Positions 23,020-34,531 of a stretch of DNA of 64,000 nucleotides are shown here, piece by piece. The position numbers and the translations under genes are program-made. Origin of the DNA: Epiperipatus broadwayi (lineage: Eukaryota; Onychophora; Udeonychophora; Euonychophora; Peripatidae). The DNA lies in assembly GCA_028023455.1 (NCBI GenBank), contig JAQFVV010006294.1:1240001-1304000 (forward strand), written 5' to 3'. The number at the start of each line of letters is the position of its first letter. The first letter of the stretch is position 1. The notes under the pieces were generated by a model that saw only the letters and a list, made by a program, of their open reading frames with translations, searched no databases and was not told the DNA's origin.

Positions 23020-24560
23020 TAATCGCACAGGTGGAAAACTATTAAAAAAAATTATTTAGAAGAAAGGTAAAAAAAAAAAAATCATATTTTTGTTAAAAAA
23101 GTAATATATAAAAAAAAATAGTTGTTAATTAGTTATTTTTAATTTTAGAATGGAAATGATTTTCTATATTGACATAATAGCAAACAGGCCCTTGGGCATA
23201 AATTCAGATAAGAGATAAATTTAAAAAAAACACTAGTGATAAAATTTTGAGTTCCCGCTCTAAAGAAAGCTGTCCACAGAGAAAAGTCATCATTGCCAAT
23301 AAGAACAGCGCCAAGCCAGGCAAGATCGATCCTGGAATTTGATGATAAGAATTCACAAAGATATAAAAAAAAAACTTTGAAGTCAAGATTTAGATTGGGA
23401 TTGCTCTTGCTGATTGTGTGTTATTTTAATATATTTATAAGTGTATTGCGGATCACCAAAATGTAGGGGTCAGCAATAATTTGTGTTTTCCGTGTTTGCC
23501 TCAGCTGAGGTGGTCTCCAGAGTATGCTGGTTCGGAAACTAGACAGCAACGGACTTGTATCCACCTAGAACAATATGAAATGGAAAGAACTTTGAATTGT
23601 GTCAAGGATTGCAAAGATGGACTTTACCTACAGCATTGGAAAATATAAACTTCTGTTTTAAATGAAATAAGAACATTAATTGTATAATACAAACTTTTTC
23701 AAATAGTATTTTAAACATTTAATTTTAAAAGAAATATTTTATCTGACTAAAATTTTCAATTATTTATTATATTTTTATATAGGTGTTTGATATCATTTCC
23801 TTCTTGTAAATTTCTTTTAAATTAATAATTTAAACATGAGCATAAATGGCTGCATAGATTCGTAAGATTATGTTAGTTTAAATGGCCAATTTCAGACTAT
23901 TTGTCTCGTAGTTAAATCGGTGCTGGTGGATGGATGTACGGATGTTTATGTCAATGTGATATGGGAAGATGCCATTAGGCATTATACCAAATTGAATGCA
24001 TGGCTAAAAGTGTAGCCATCGTGTTGCCAATGGACGTAGACATATTCCCTGTACCATTGATCTCCTTACGCTCTGGGTGGTGATAGTAAGATGGCCAAGA
24101 TTGCAATCCCCCATTATAGAGCATGTCTAATCGATATATTTTCCAAATGACTACCTTGCCAGACAGATACACCTTTCTGGTACTGGACGAGGGTCATTCT
24201 TTTTTTTTCAATGATATCATGCTACAGATGCACATTCCTGTTGGCATGGTTTTTTGAATGCTAGCATAATAAATGACTGGTATAAAAGCCTAGAAGTTTT
24301 TCTTCTGCACAGTCTAGTGCAAAGCACAATAGTGGAATAGCAGACTGAATAAGGTTAAGGAGCTACAGATGCACATTCCTGTTGGCATGGTTTTTTGAAT
24401 GCTAGCATAATAAATGACTGGTATAAAAGCCTAGAAGTTTTTCTTCTGCGCAATCTAGCACAGTCTAGTGCAAAGCACAATAGTGGAATGGCAGACTGAA
24501 TAAGGTTAAGGAGCCATGAAAAATTGTTTCAAAGGTTACTATAATGTAAATAGCAGAAGT
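23020..24560. mobile_element. Diverged relative of the 3146-4550 TIR element, with internal tandem duplication
   Basis: It begins with aatcgcacaggtggaaaacta at 23021, like the left TIR at 3146. It then shares cccttggg (23189), a ttgtctcgtagttaaatcgg block (23900), gatagtaagatgg (24083) and agatgcacattcctg (24226) in the same order as the first copy. The right TIR was not found. From 24221 a unit starting gctacagatgcacattcctg is duplicated in tandem with a period of 141 bp (second start at 24362), which may have replaced the original right end. Confidence 0.55.
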
Positions 24561-24899
24561 GAAACTGTGTAAAATACTGAAGCTCATGTGTAGTAAGAAA
24601 TTAATTGAACTCTAGAAAGCAACAAAGAATTTGCTTTAATCGTCATTAACTGTAATGTATGTAGTTATATTAGCACTCTTCTTTTATTATTGTTTAATTT
24701 TTTATTATAAATAATTATATATAAAATGATACAATTGTATACTAGTTTTTTTTTTTCGCTATCTGACTTTTCTGAAAAGAAGAAACCCTCAGACATAGCA
24801 GAGTGGCGCAGATTGACAACTTGGAAACCATACCTTGAATGATGCACTTCATAAACTTGGTAGAAGTAACTAATTAATTATAGCGGCTTTTAATTCAGC
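24561..24899. other. Intronic spacer before the Gypsy fragment
   Basis: AT-rich. No LTR or tRNA primer-binding site could be recognised upstream of the Gypsy gag. Confidence 0.4.
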
Positions 24900-24945
24900 A
24901 ATATATGAAAATAACATTGACTCATGGAAAAGTTTTATTGAGCAG

Positions 24946-25600
24946 GTGGAATGTTGTATGTTTATAAACAAGATTGATGACGACCATTATAAAATCTTCA
25001 CACTTCTGTATTTTGTAGGACAAGACATTATTCCATTAGCTAATAGGATTATTGACCCAAAACCTCCAGAAGATCTAACATATCAAGAGTTTATGCAAAT
25101 ATTAAATAAATATTTTGCTCCAAAACTTTCAAAATGGATAGCACAGCTTAAGCTAAGAAATAGGAAGCAGTTGCCACAAGAAAAATACATGGACTTTGAT
25201 TTAGCTTTAAGAAACTTAGCTAAAGATTGCGATTTTGGTCCAGAAATAAATCACTTTCTATTGGAGCAATTTTTATATGGGATGAACTGACAGTAATTTT
25301 AAAAAGGTTTTATTGAGTGATCTGGGTTTAATGTATAAAAGTGCCATGGATAAATGCGTCGCACAAGAAGCCATATTAAATATACTAGGTCTCAATCTTC
25401 CGAAAAGATTTCATTCATTAAAGAAAAAACAAAAAGAGAACATCCCAATTCCTAGTAGGCAGATTAAACAACAAAAGTGTTCTTGCTGTGGGAAATCAGG
25501 TCATGTAAATAAGACAGGCATAAAGACAAATTATGCAAAATTTGTAACAATATAGGGTACTTAGCTGTCGCTTGCTATTTCAAAGAGGGTGAATCAGCTA
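24946..25600 (+). pseudogene. Gypsy Gag with zinc knuckles (frameshifted)
   Basis: The first piece (24946-25290) has the retrotransposon gag fold signature: YFVGQDIIPLANRI, TYQEFMQILNKYFAP, then LRNRKQLPQEKYMDFDLALRN and LLEQFLYGMN. A second piece (25313-25555) ends in CSCCGKSGHVNK, the first half of a CCHC knuckle. A frameshift just after it exposes CKICNNIGYLAVAC in another frame, a second knuckle with Tyr where His is usual. Gag packages element RNA in the cytoplasm. Confidence 0.8.
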
Positions 25601-25659
25601 AGAAAAAGTCAGATTACAAATCTCGGGGAGAGGAGGAATACAGGAAATCATGTATCAAG

Positions 25660-27112
25660 ACTGATGCTAAAATGGATCACATTCTCTTAGATTTGCAAGT
25701 TTGTGGTAAACAAGTCACTATGGAAGTTGATAGTGGTGCCGGTTTGTCATTAATCTCTCATAAAGACTGGATGGGGATCTACATAAAACAGATGTCTTGG
25801 TAACAGATATAAACTGCAATAAAGTCTACATTTGGGGGAAAATTACAGTTCGAGTAACGTTAAATTCTAGGCGAAGATTTCTGGTATTATATGTTGTAAA
25901 TAAAGATATTTACCTGTTACTAGGAAGAAACTGGTTTGCTCCCTTAGGAATTCATGTGAATATTTTAAAGACTGTTCACTGTTCATGTGGAAACTATAAT
26001 GAAAAAGAGATATCCAGAATTGTTTTTACCTGGATTAACAAATCTTAGAACGAGACCAGTTTATATGGAACTGGTAAGAGATGCAAAAGCAATTGTATAT
26101 AAAGTTTGTAAAATGCTTTTGCGTTAAGGGATAAAAGTAGAAAAAACAATAAATGATTTGGTGACTAAAGGAGTTTTAACACCTATTGAAGATTCATCCT
26201 GGGCACTCCTTTAGTGATTATAATAAAACCAGATGGTAGTATTCTTTTATGTGGCGATTATAGGTTCACTATTAAGAAGTATATAAACAAGGGATCTTAT
26301 CCAAGGCTAATTATTTTGCCAAAATAGATTTGAAGCAGCTTTTCATCAAATCCATGTAACTGAAAATATAGTAGAGTTAGTTATTTTAACTACGCATGAG
26401 GGATTATTTAAATGTAATAAATTACCTTATGCTATATTGATTGCACTAAATGTTTTCCAGGCAAAAATGGATATGTTACTTAGATCCATAGATGGCATAA
26501 TCCCATTTCTGGACAATATTTTGATCATCGGCACGACAGTCGCTGAACTGGAAAAGCGAGTATATCTAGTTTGTTCAAAACTTGCACTAGCCAAGGCAAA
26601 ATTAAATGTTAATAAATGTATTTGGTCCACGAGATTCTTGAACACATTATAAATGCTAGTGGTCGCTATCCAGACCCAGACAACTAAAAGCTATAAAGAA
26701 TGCGGAGAAGCCTAAGAATAAAAGAATTGCAAGTATTTCTAGGACTTATCAATTTTTATGAAGGCTTTCTGAAAGGAAAATTGCATTTATTATCTTCTTG
26801 TATCAGTTACTTAATAAAAAACAATGTTGGGCTTGGAATAACGAACAAGACAAGGCGTTTAAAACTGCAAAAGATTTATTAACTTCAGGGGCAATATTGG
26901 TACATTACCATAGTGATTTATCTGTTAGTATTACAATTGACGCATCTGAATATGGTGTTGGAGCTGTGATTTCACACCCATGTTATGAAGGTGAATGTCC
27001 AATTGATGTCTCTAGATTGCTGATTTCTGCTGGGAAAAAAAAAATTATAGTCGAATAGATAAAGAAGGGTTGGCGGTGATTTTTGCAATTAAGAAGTTCC
27101 ACCAATACATAT
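25660..27112 (+). pseudogene. Gypsy Pol: protease, reverse transcriptase, partial RNase H (broken)
   Basis: Protease: LLDLQVCGKQVTMEVDSGAG (about 25684-25745) holds the DSGA active site. The segment LLLGRNWFAPLGI (about 25915-25950) is the usual link before RT. RT pieces: LVTKGVLTPIEDSSWA (26160-26205), IIKPDGSILLCGDYRFTI (26220-26275), AKIDLKAAFHQIHV-like sequence near 26320, and PFLDNILIIGTTVAELEKRV (26500-26560), where the catalytic F/YLDD reads FLDN. Then LQVFLGLINFYEGFL and the RNase H start SITIDASEYGVGAVISH (26929-26979), ending near KFHQYIYG at 27112. Many frameshifts and a mutated catalytic Asp; integrase absent. Confidence 0.85.
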
Positions 27113-27127
27113 ATGGGCCTATACATA

Positions 27128-27312
27128 CATTTAAAATGTTATTATTCTTCTCTTAGGTGTTGCTGGCCTGACTAGTGACAATCCTGGCATAGAAATCAAA
27201 ACTTTGTTGTTAGATTCATAAATACTGAGTTTGATTCCCATATCAAGTGCTGTCTTTAGTCAGACCAACAATATCTGAAAAAGAGAGGAGAATAATACCA
27301 TTTAAAACATTG
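27128..27312. mobile_element. Short palindromic MITE inserted in the Gypsy fragment
   Basis: About 185 bp with imperfect inverted ends: atttaaaatgttattattct on the left and, reversed, a similar tttaaatggtattattct on the right, followed on both sides by ctcctctt-like and ggcctgact/ggtctgact blocks. It sits exactly where the RNase H coding sequence stops. No target duplication was recognised. The interior contains gagtttgattccca, which resembles a Pol III B-box. Confidence 0.5.
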
Positions 27313-28117
27313 TGTAACGTAATAATCTGTGGGTTATTACTAATCATTGAATGTATTTTTAAATGTTTAAATAAAGATTGAATTTTTCTTAAAATATTTA
27401 ACAATTGAAAACAGATAATGGAAATAGACTAACATATAATTTCAAGTAAAATGTCAAGTTATAACTGTTCAATTTTCTTTCTGCCTTTTCTCATGTAAAA
27501 ATTTTTGATCTTTTTTTAATATTTGATTTTTTATTGCACAAAATATTCTAACATTTAGTGAACAATGGCTTTTAACACAATATTTAAAAAAAACCCAGGA
27601 CTTTGTATATTAGACGCAACTTATTTAAGAAGTAGGATTTTTAAAATGGCACATTTCAAATATAAGGATTAAAAAAACAGCTGCAAAATTATGAACTTAT
27701 AGCAATACAACAATTTCAAAGAATGACAAATGATGACCAAAAAATTCTCAACTTATCTTTTCCAGTAATAGATGTTCTGTATGATCTAGATATAAGAGTA
27801 CGGAACGTGAGATTAGAACTTGTAGTAAAATTAGTCACCTTACCATGAAGCAATTAAAGACATTTATAAAAAAAAGTGGAAAGGTTTTCAAATGCAATTT
27901 AAATAATGAATTCATTCATTTTGTGAGAAACTCACAATTTTTAACTTGTAATGTCTAGATAAAAAAAAAATCAAAGTTATATGGTTCATATAGTTAGTAG
28001 ACAAAAAAATTATATTGGTAAATATTTTTTCTTATAAATGCACTTGTTTTGAAGATAAGTCTGTCAAGAAATAATTTTAGATTGGATAATAATGCATAAT
28101 TATTTCATGCTTTAGAC

Positions 28118-28830
28118 TAGGGGTGTCTTACTTTTTGGCATCTCTGGAACACATTGGAAAAAAAAAAATAAGAGTAGTCTTGAGCCGCAAATTAAATACA
28201 AAAACACTACTAAAAGCTGATAAAAAAAAGAAAAAAAAAAGGTCCATGCATGATTTTCATTCATAAAATCTTTTAAAATCATCAGCAAGTCCTAAATTTG
28301 TGATTACTAATGTAGAAAAATGTATATATTATACAGGGTACATATAAGGAGCCACCGAGATGTGGAAGTACTCTTAATAATCAAATGCACATGCTTACCT
28401 GGCTAACCTTTAATGTTATAATGGTAGGTTGAAAACTTATTGATAGTAATTGCTTTACTAAATCACCATGAGCACATGTAGCATCTGATTTTATCAATTC
28501 TACTATCTGCACTTAGAAAATAACACATTGGAAATTGCACATTGCTGTAAAATTGGAGGTAAACATGCATGAAAATAGTGAGAGCATATGTATGTTTATT
28601 TTAGTCACCTTGTAATATGTAATTACAAAAAGATATCATAATGTTGTATATAAGTTGATAATTTTGTATTGGATTACAGCCGCCTGAGCATATGTATGTT
28701 TATTTTAGTCACATTGGAATATGTAATTACAAAAAGATATCATAATGTTGTATGTAAGTTGATAATTTTGTATTGGGTTATATCCGTCTGGACAGCATGT
28801 GGTTTGCGAGCCATGGGTTAGACACCCTTG
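28118..28830. mobile_element. hAT-like non-autonomous element with 8-bp target duplication
   Basis: Left terminus TAGGGGTGTCTTAC and right terminus, reversed, CAAGGGTGTCTAAC form short inverted repeats. They are flanked by ctttagac (28110-28117) and ctctagac (28831-28838), an 8-bp duplication with one mismatch, as hAT transposases make. The 713-bp interior has no transposase and includes a 104-bp unit repeated twice (starts at 28582 and 28686). Confidence 0.7.
28582..28789. repeat. 104-bp tandem repeat, two copies
   Basis: The unit beginning gagcatatgtatgtttattt occurs at 28582 and 28686 and runs through gataattttgtattgg(a/g)tta. The copies differ by a few substitutions. It lies inside the hAT-like element, so it is an internal subrepeat of it. 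Confidence 0.85.
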
Positions 28831-29442
28831 CTCTAGACTTTTTTCTTTAATAAATTTGGCAAATCAATTTTAGTAATACAATATCAAGGAAAATATGTCC
28901 TTTTTTATTTTATTATTACAAGTTTTTGTTATGGTTGTTATTATTTATAGTTTATGTTGATTAGTTTCAAAGTAAACATTACCCTGAATATTTTCAAAAA
29001 CTAGTAACCATGATTATTTTCAAGTGTAGTTTTAGGCAGTAACTTATGGATCATTTGGACACTTTTTGGATATTTTTTTTGTAGAGCTCAAATTGTTGCA
29101 TAAACTAATTTTAGTCATGTTTGTGCACATTACATAAAATTAAGTGATCAATTGTCTATGAAAGAGAATGATTGACTTTTGAGTTGTGTCATAGAAGCTT
29201 GTGAATGCAAAATAATCAGAACTAATTCCTAACTTTGAACAAATCTATATATTACTGATATCTTATTTTATAATATGTTAGTATCTTTTAATGGATTTAT
29301 ATTTGATTTCTCAAGAAACAGTTGTGATAAGTAAATTAGTAAATTTATTCTTTAATTAATTATATTGTAAATGTAATATTTAAACAGTAAAATTTATATT
29401 TTAATATTTTATTAAAATGCTAATATTTATAATCTGTTTTAG

Positions 29443-29786
29443 ATACTCCACATCGTTTCTATTATTTGCATATAGCAACATGGGTGATGAATTTATTTGG
29501 CATTTTTTTTATCTTGGCAGCCCATGAACATTATTCGATTGATGTTTTTATAGCATTTTATATAAGTTCAAGACTCTTTCTTTACTACCATACCTTAGCA
29601 AACAATCGAGCTTTGATGCAAAAAGATGGTGAGCGAACACGGATTTGGTTTCCTCTCTTTTCCTTTTTTGAATCTCGAGTGGATGGCATTGTCCCAAATC
29701 AATATGAATGGCCTTTTCAAAAATATATAGAAAAGAAAATGAAACTTTTTAAAGGTTTGTTTGATGATAAATTACATAACAACTAA
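29443..29786 (+). CDS. SAMD8: Sphingomyelin synthase-related protein (SMSr/SAMD8-like), terminal coding exon
   Basis: Starts after a ttttag acceptor (AG at 29441-29442). The first two bases complete a Tyr codon with the T left at 13522, so the frame is kept: ...[19 protein letters not shown]. The D4 motif [11 protein letters not shown] carries the second catalytic His (29529-29531) and the Asp (29541-29543) of the triad. It continues with [20 protein letters not shown], then [14 protein letters not shown], and a lysine-rich cytosolic tail ending at a TAA at 29784-29786. Together the two exons give 164 residues, the catalytic C-terminal half of the protein. The ANNRAL and [12 protein letters not shown] segments fit SMSr rather than SMS1/2. 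No inactivating change is visible. Confidence 0.93.
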
Positions 29787-32700
29787 GTTGTTTATTATTA
29801 ATATATAATGGTTGTTTAATTTTCTCAGGAATATTTAATTATAGTTTTGTTGATGTTTTTTTTTTCTTCTTTATTTAATTTACAGTTATCTTTTCAAATA
29901 TACTAGTCTTAAAAAAAAAAAAATTACTGTATAAATTTGAAAAATATAATTGCAATTTTTTAAAATGTGTTTATACAGTTTATAATGATATTTTCAAAAT
30001 GTCTTTCAATTTTTTTATTGTTTTCCTGACTCTTATGTACACAAAATAAATACTTTATTGTTTAGTAGTAGATTTAAACTTTATTTTTACTTAAACCATT
30101 ATTATTTTAATGCTATACTATATTGTGAATTGATGTAATTTATTTTATGCTTGCATTATTATACTTTAATTTGATTTTATTTAGCTAAATATTTTTTTTG
30201 TCTGTGAAAAATTTGCCTTTCTTTTTAAATTTGTCTATAATAAATTTATTTTTTATATGGATCTTTTCTTTTCTAAGAAAAATAAAATAAGGCTAATATT
30301 TTTGTTATTGTTATGGATCATTTTATATTTACCTCCTTCCTAAAACTAATTTCAGGGAAGAAAAAATATATAATTAAATTTTTTTATTATTAAGTTTATA
30401 AAAATGAAAATATTTTTGACTTATGTAATTCTAATCTATTATGATTTAGATCACCCTACATTTTATATTAATCATAGCCATTTACAAATATTTATTAAGT
30501 AAATTTTCTTTTTTAAAAAATTAAAATATTTGGTTTTTGAAATCAGTTATATATGTGTGTATTACACATTTCTGTGTAAATATGTGTGCAGACATTAACT
30601 TTATATACATTGTCATTTGGCTGTTTTTTTTTTTAAACTAGTAAATGCCACTATTTATTAAATTAAGGGAATTAATGTGATGACACTACAAGGTTATGCA
30701 ATTGAAATCTAAATGCTTTCATTAATATTCTAAATTAAAGACAATTACGGTTGCTTTTGACAAAGCTGCTTAGCATTGAAAATGTATTAAGGTTGTATTT
30801 AATATTTTCTCTGAGTGTATGGTGTTAGCATTGCTTTAATTCTCTATATTTCAATGATAAAGTTATTATAGCTTTTAATGAAATACTTCTAGTTTTAATC
30901 TTTTGCTGATTATCATTAAAAATAAATTATTCAAACAAACATCACATTACCATATGATTAATTCACAACATAATTATTCATTTATGCAATATAGTGATTC
31001 AAAGCCTCTTTAGATTTATAAGCTAGGCACAATCCAACCCCAAATATCAATTATTAAATTTTTTTCTCAAGAGATACTGTGCGATTTTGTCTATATTAAA
31101 TTTGTACAAATTTTATTGCACAATAATTTTTAAACAATATTTATTATGTATGCAAATGTACAAATTTCTTTACATAAAAAGGATGATTTAGAACAATTAT
31201 ACGGTAGTTTACAATTCAAAAGTTATATGCAGATGTTTATTTAAACTAGCAAAAGAGTACATTCATATGAAGAAAGTTTCAATTATTATAATTTTGATTT
31301 GAGTAGATCTCAAATAATAGTGTTTTACAACTTGATACCAAAATCTTGTACATTGTACCAAAAAATTTGAAGCATTATGTTATTTGATCCATTATGACAT
31401 GAGTCTCTAAATTTCTGTATATATTCACATACAGTGCTGCAGGTATGTGTTTTATAAACAGACATATATTTTTAAATAACTTTTATTCTCAGTTGGTCTA
31501 TATCTTTTAATATACTGTATTACAACAGAAATTGTTTCTGGACTAGTTAATATTTATTACTAATCCTATTAATATTATTTGTTCTGTTGCATTTTTTAAA
31601 TATTTGTCTTCTTTATAATGGTAAATGCTAACAGTATTAATTTAAAAATGTTGGAATTATAAACAGTAAAAGGATAAACAAATTATTTTCTATTGGAAAC
31701 AAATTGTTCTCATTTGCTATTTCCTTTCATGAATAGAAACAGTTTCTTTATGAAGAGTTCAAATTAAATAACTCTAAAAATATTTTTACAATTGTAAAAA
31801 GGATTTTTAAATGGGGATTTTTTTTTTGGCAGTTGAACTTTGACCTTACCAATATGCATAATAAACTTTTAGAAAGTTTAAATTGTTTTATTTGTTATTT
31901 TCTTTATTAAAAAAAGATTTCATTTCAAAAACTTTGGTTACTGTATCCCAATTATTATAATATTTTTATTTGCTTAATTAATTATAATAAATGATTCCCC
32001 ATACAAATTCAGGCAAATCTTTTTTTTTTCTAAGCATATTTCTTTAGATTGATTTTGATACAGATTTGTCATGAGTATAATTAAGATCATTAAAAAATTA
32101 TCAAAAGTATTTTATAAAATTAGAGCTATGATTAAGGCTTCATTTTAATTATTAATAAGCTTGTATTTAAATAATAAACCATCTTAATGAGAGAGAAATC
32201 TGAACTAGTAAAAGAAGCAATGCTTATATTTTAAAAAATAATTATCAAATTTATAAGAAGTTTGGTTTTTTGTTTATTTTTTATTTTAATATTCATCTAG
32301 ACTAGATCAACTCAAATTTATCTGCTGTAGATGGTGATCATAATTTTTAGGGATGCAAAGTAAATGAATGTAAAATGTTTCATTATTTATTGACCAGGTA
32401 GGTACATCGACTTATTATTTTTTCCTACAATGAATTATGTATTAGTCCTTTTTTTTTAAATGCATAATTTTCCATATCAACTTGTCTACTGGTCATAAGT
32501 ATCCTAATAAAAAAATTTAAATAAAAAACAAAACAAAATTATTTTACTTTTGGTTATTGCCAACAATGCATCCAGAATTACCATAACTTCAATACATAAG
32601 CATTGGCACAGCAACTACGCACTACTAGTATGCAACTACGTTAGTTCACTTATTACAGTGTCATAGAGGAAAAGTGATTATTTATGATTTTGAGTATTCT

Positions 32701-34523
32701 GGCCTGAAAATTTAGAATGACCCTGTTCTAACTAATTAGGCTTGGTAGCTCACTGCCAAAGATCAATAAATTATTGAAACATTTTATCAAATAATTGTAT
32801 GCATCATTATAACTGGGATGATATCATCAGAATTATAAACAACACTATTTTTTTTTTAATAAAAATTAATAAATACATTCTATTGAAGACCATTTTGTTC
32901 TACACACGTTAAAAATGCATATGAGCTGAATTACTTATTTTCGAGGGCCAGAGATTGCCCATTCATGATTTAGACATATATATATATATATGTTTAGTCT
33001 TTATATTTACATCAATATTATTGAGATTATACTAACTTTAATAAAAGAAAGTTAGTTTATTATCACATAACTACAAATTTTAGTTATAAAGAACTTAAAT
33101 AGCTTTCCATTCCTATTGTTAGTTAGAAAACAAACAAATGAAATTTAGTTTCTTTGAGTTGGCACAAGCATATATTATTGTAATGAGTTTGAACTTTATT
33201 ATAATCTAAATTGATTGCATGGAAGAGAATGTTAACTGAAAACTTTGAACTATGTGCTAATAGTTATAATTACTTTTGATAATATCACTGAAATTAACCA
33301 TGACTATTTTGTTGATATTTCAATTTGTAAATATTTCTAACAAATTAGAACATTGTGATGAAAAGTATTCAAAGTGAAAAAAGTCTCATCCTGCATGTCG
33401 TCAAAAGTTGACTTAAAATATTAGTTATAATGTTTCTGCTTTAGTTGATTTGTTTTCTATAATGTGCTTCGTTTGTAAGTATATAAGCACAATACGGCAT
33501 GTGGTTCTTCAAGTTTAGGCATGATAATGAGATAGTCTCATTTTTAGAATTAATCTGGCAGACTTATAAATTGGTTTCTATGTTATTGGATGAAATTAAT
33601 TGAAATGTGGAATAGAACTACCTGACTTTTATTTAAAAGTGAATTGGATGTTTATTGGCATGGACACCTGATTCTTAGCCATATAATTATAATAATTTGT
33701 CATACAATGTTGACATATAATCAATCTTGTATTTCATTGTTGTGATTTTATTACTGCTCAATACTGTGATGTCTAGTTTTCAACTTCATTATCATTTGAT
33801 TGGATGGTACTTTAAGGATAAGTAAAACAGCATATGTAAACAGTTCAACTGCCTTCATTATTGAGAAACAATAATATCAAAAGATTAATTACTCAGAAGG
33901 TCATGTGATGTTTCAGCACTGGAAATGGCAGTTTAAAATAATTTTAAGGATATAATCTTAGAATATTTCAAGAAGTTCATTGTAGGATTTATAATTCTTA
34001 TCTGCATTCTGATTTTATAATTTGAAGCAAGTATGCTTATGATTACAGAATCCAAGGAGATTCTTTGTATTTCTTTGACAATTTTTAAGAAGAATAGATT
34101 AAATATAATGTGCACGTATGGATATAGTTCTATTGCTTTTTTTTTGGATTTATGAATTTTTTAGATTTCAAGAATATATTTTTTATCCTTTAATTGGAAT
34201 TCCAAATGCTGTTGAAAATGTAAATAAAGTTTAATTTTACTGTCTATAGTGTATAAATTAATTTTACTAATCACAATATAAAATGTAATATTAATTTATA
34301 GACTTTTATTAAACTTTTTTTTTTTTTTTAATTAGGTTTGTAAACCTGTTCAAATTAATTTATTTATTGCAAAAATCAGCTTTGAAATTTGGTCAGGGTA
34401 ATAGAAATTTTTGAACAATAGGTCTTTGGATTAATGGTATTCTATTTATATATAATTCTTTCAATAGAAAGGGATAAAATTTTTGTTGTAACATGTGTGT
34501 ATCCGATTCACTCCATTAAAAGA
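29787..34523. other. 3' UTR and downstream intergenic DNA, no further gene
   Basis: AT-rich sequence. The first few hundred bases are presumably the 3' UTR of the SMSr gene. No coding exon, RNA gene or clear transposon was recognised. Short reading frames (for example 33933-34115 on the - strand) are not supported. Confidence 0.5.
30045..30050 (+). other. Candidate polyadenylation signal of the SMSr gene
   Basis: AATAAA 259 bases after the stop codon. A second AATAAA lies at 30239-30244. In such AT-rich DNA these hexamers are common, so the true 3' end is uncertain. Confidence 0.3.
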
Positions 34524-34531
34524 TTATTTTC

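Larger units (their letters stand above)
24900..27125 (+). mobile_element. Gypsy-type LTR retrotransposon fragment (gag-pol), no LTRs seen
   Basis: Gag, protease, RT and the start of RNase H follow each other on the + strand, in the same direction as the host gene, in several frames. There is no integrase, and no LTR at either side. The right end is interrupted by a small inverted-repeat element at about 27128. Domain order and the paired zinc knuckles suggest a K02A2.6/mdg-like Gypsy. Breaks throughout mark it as a relic. Confidence 0.85.
13523..29442 (+). other. 15.9-kb intron of the SMSr gene, loaded with transposable elements
   Basis: Bounded by a gtaagt donor and a ttttag acceptor. It contains an antisense LINE, a 155-bp tandem duplication, a foldback repeat, a relative of the 3.1-4.5 kb element, a sense Gypsy fragment, a MITE and a hAT-like element, annotated separately. 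The AT-rich remainder (13523-14465, 21530-22235, 27313-28109 and 28839-29442) shows nothing I can name. Confidence 0.85.

Noticed and set aside
30001-34000. Search for further exons downstream of the SMSr stop codon
   Set aside because: The TAA at 29784-29786 follows the expected C-terminus and no conserved peptide was seen beyond it.
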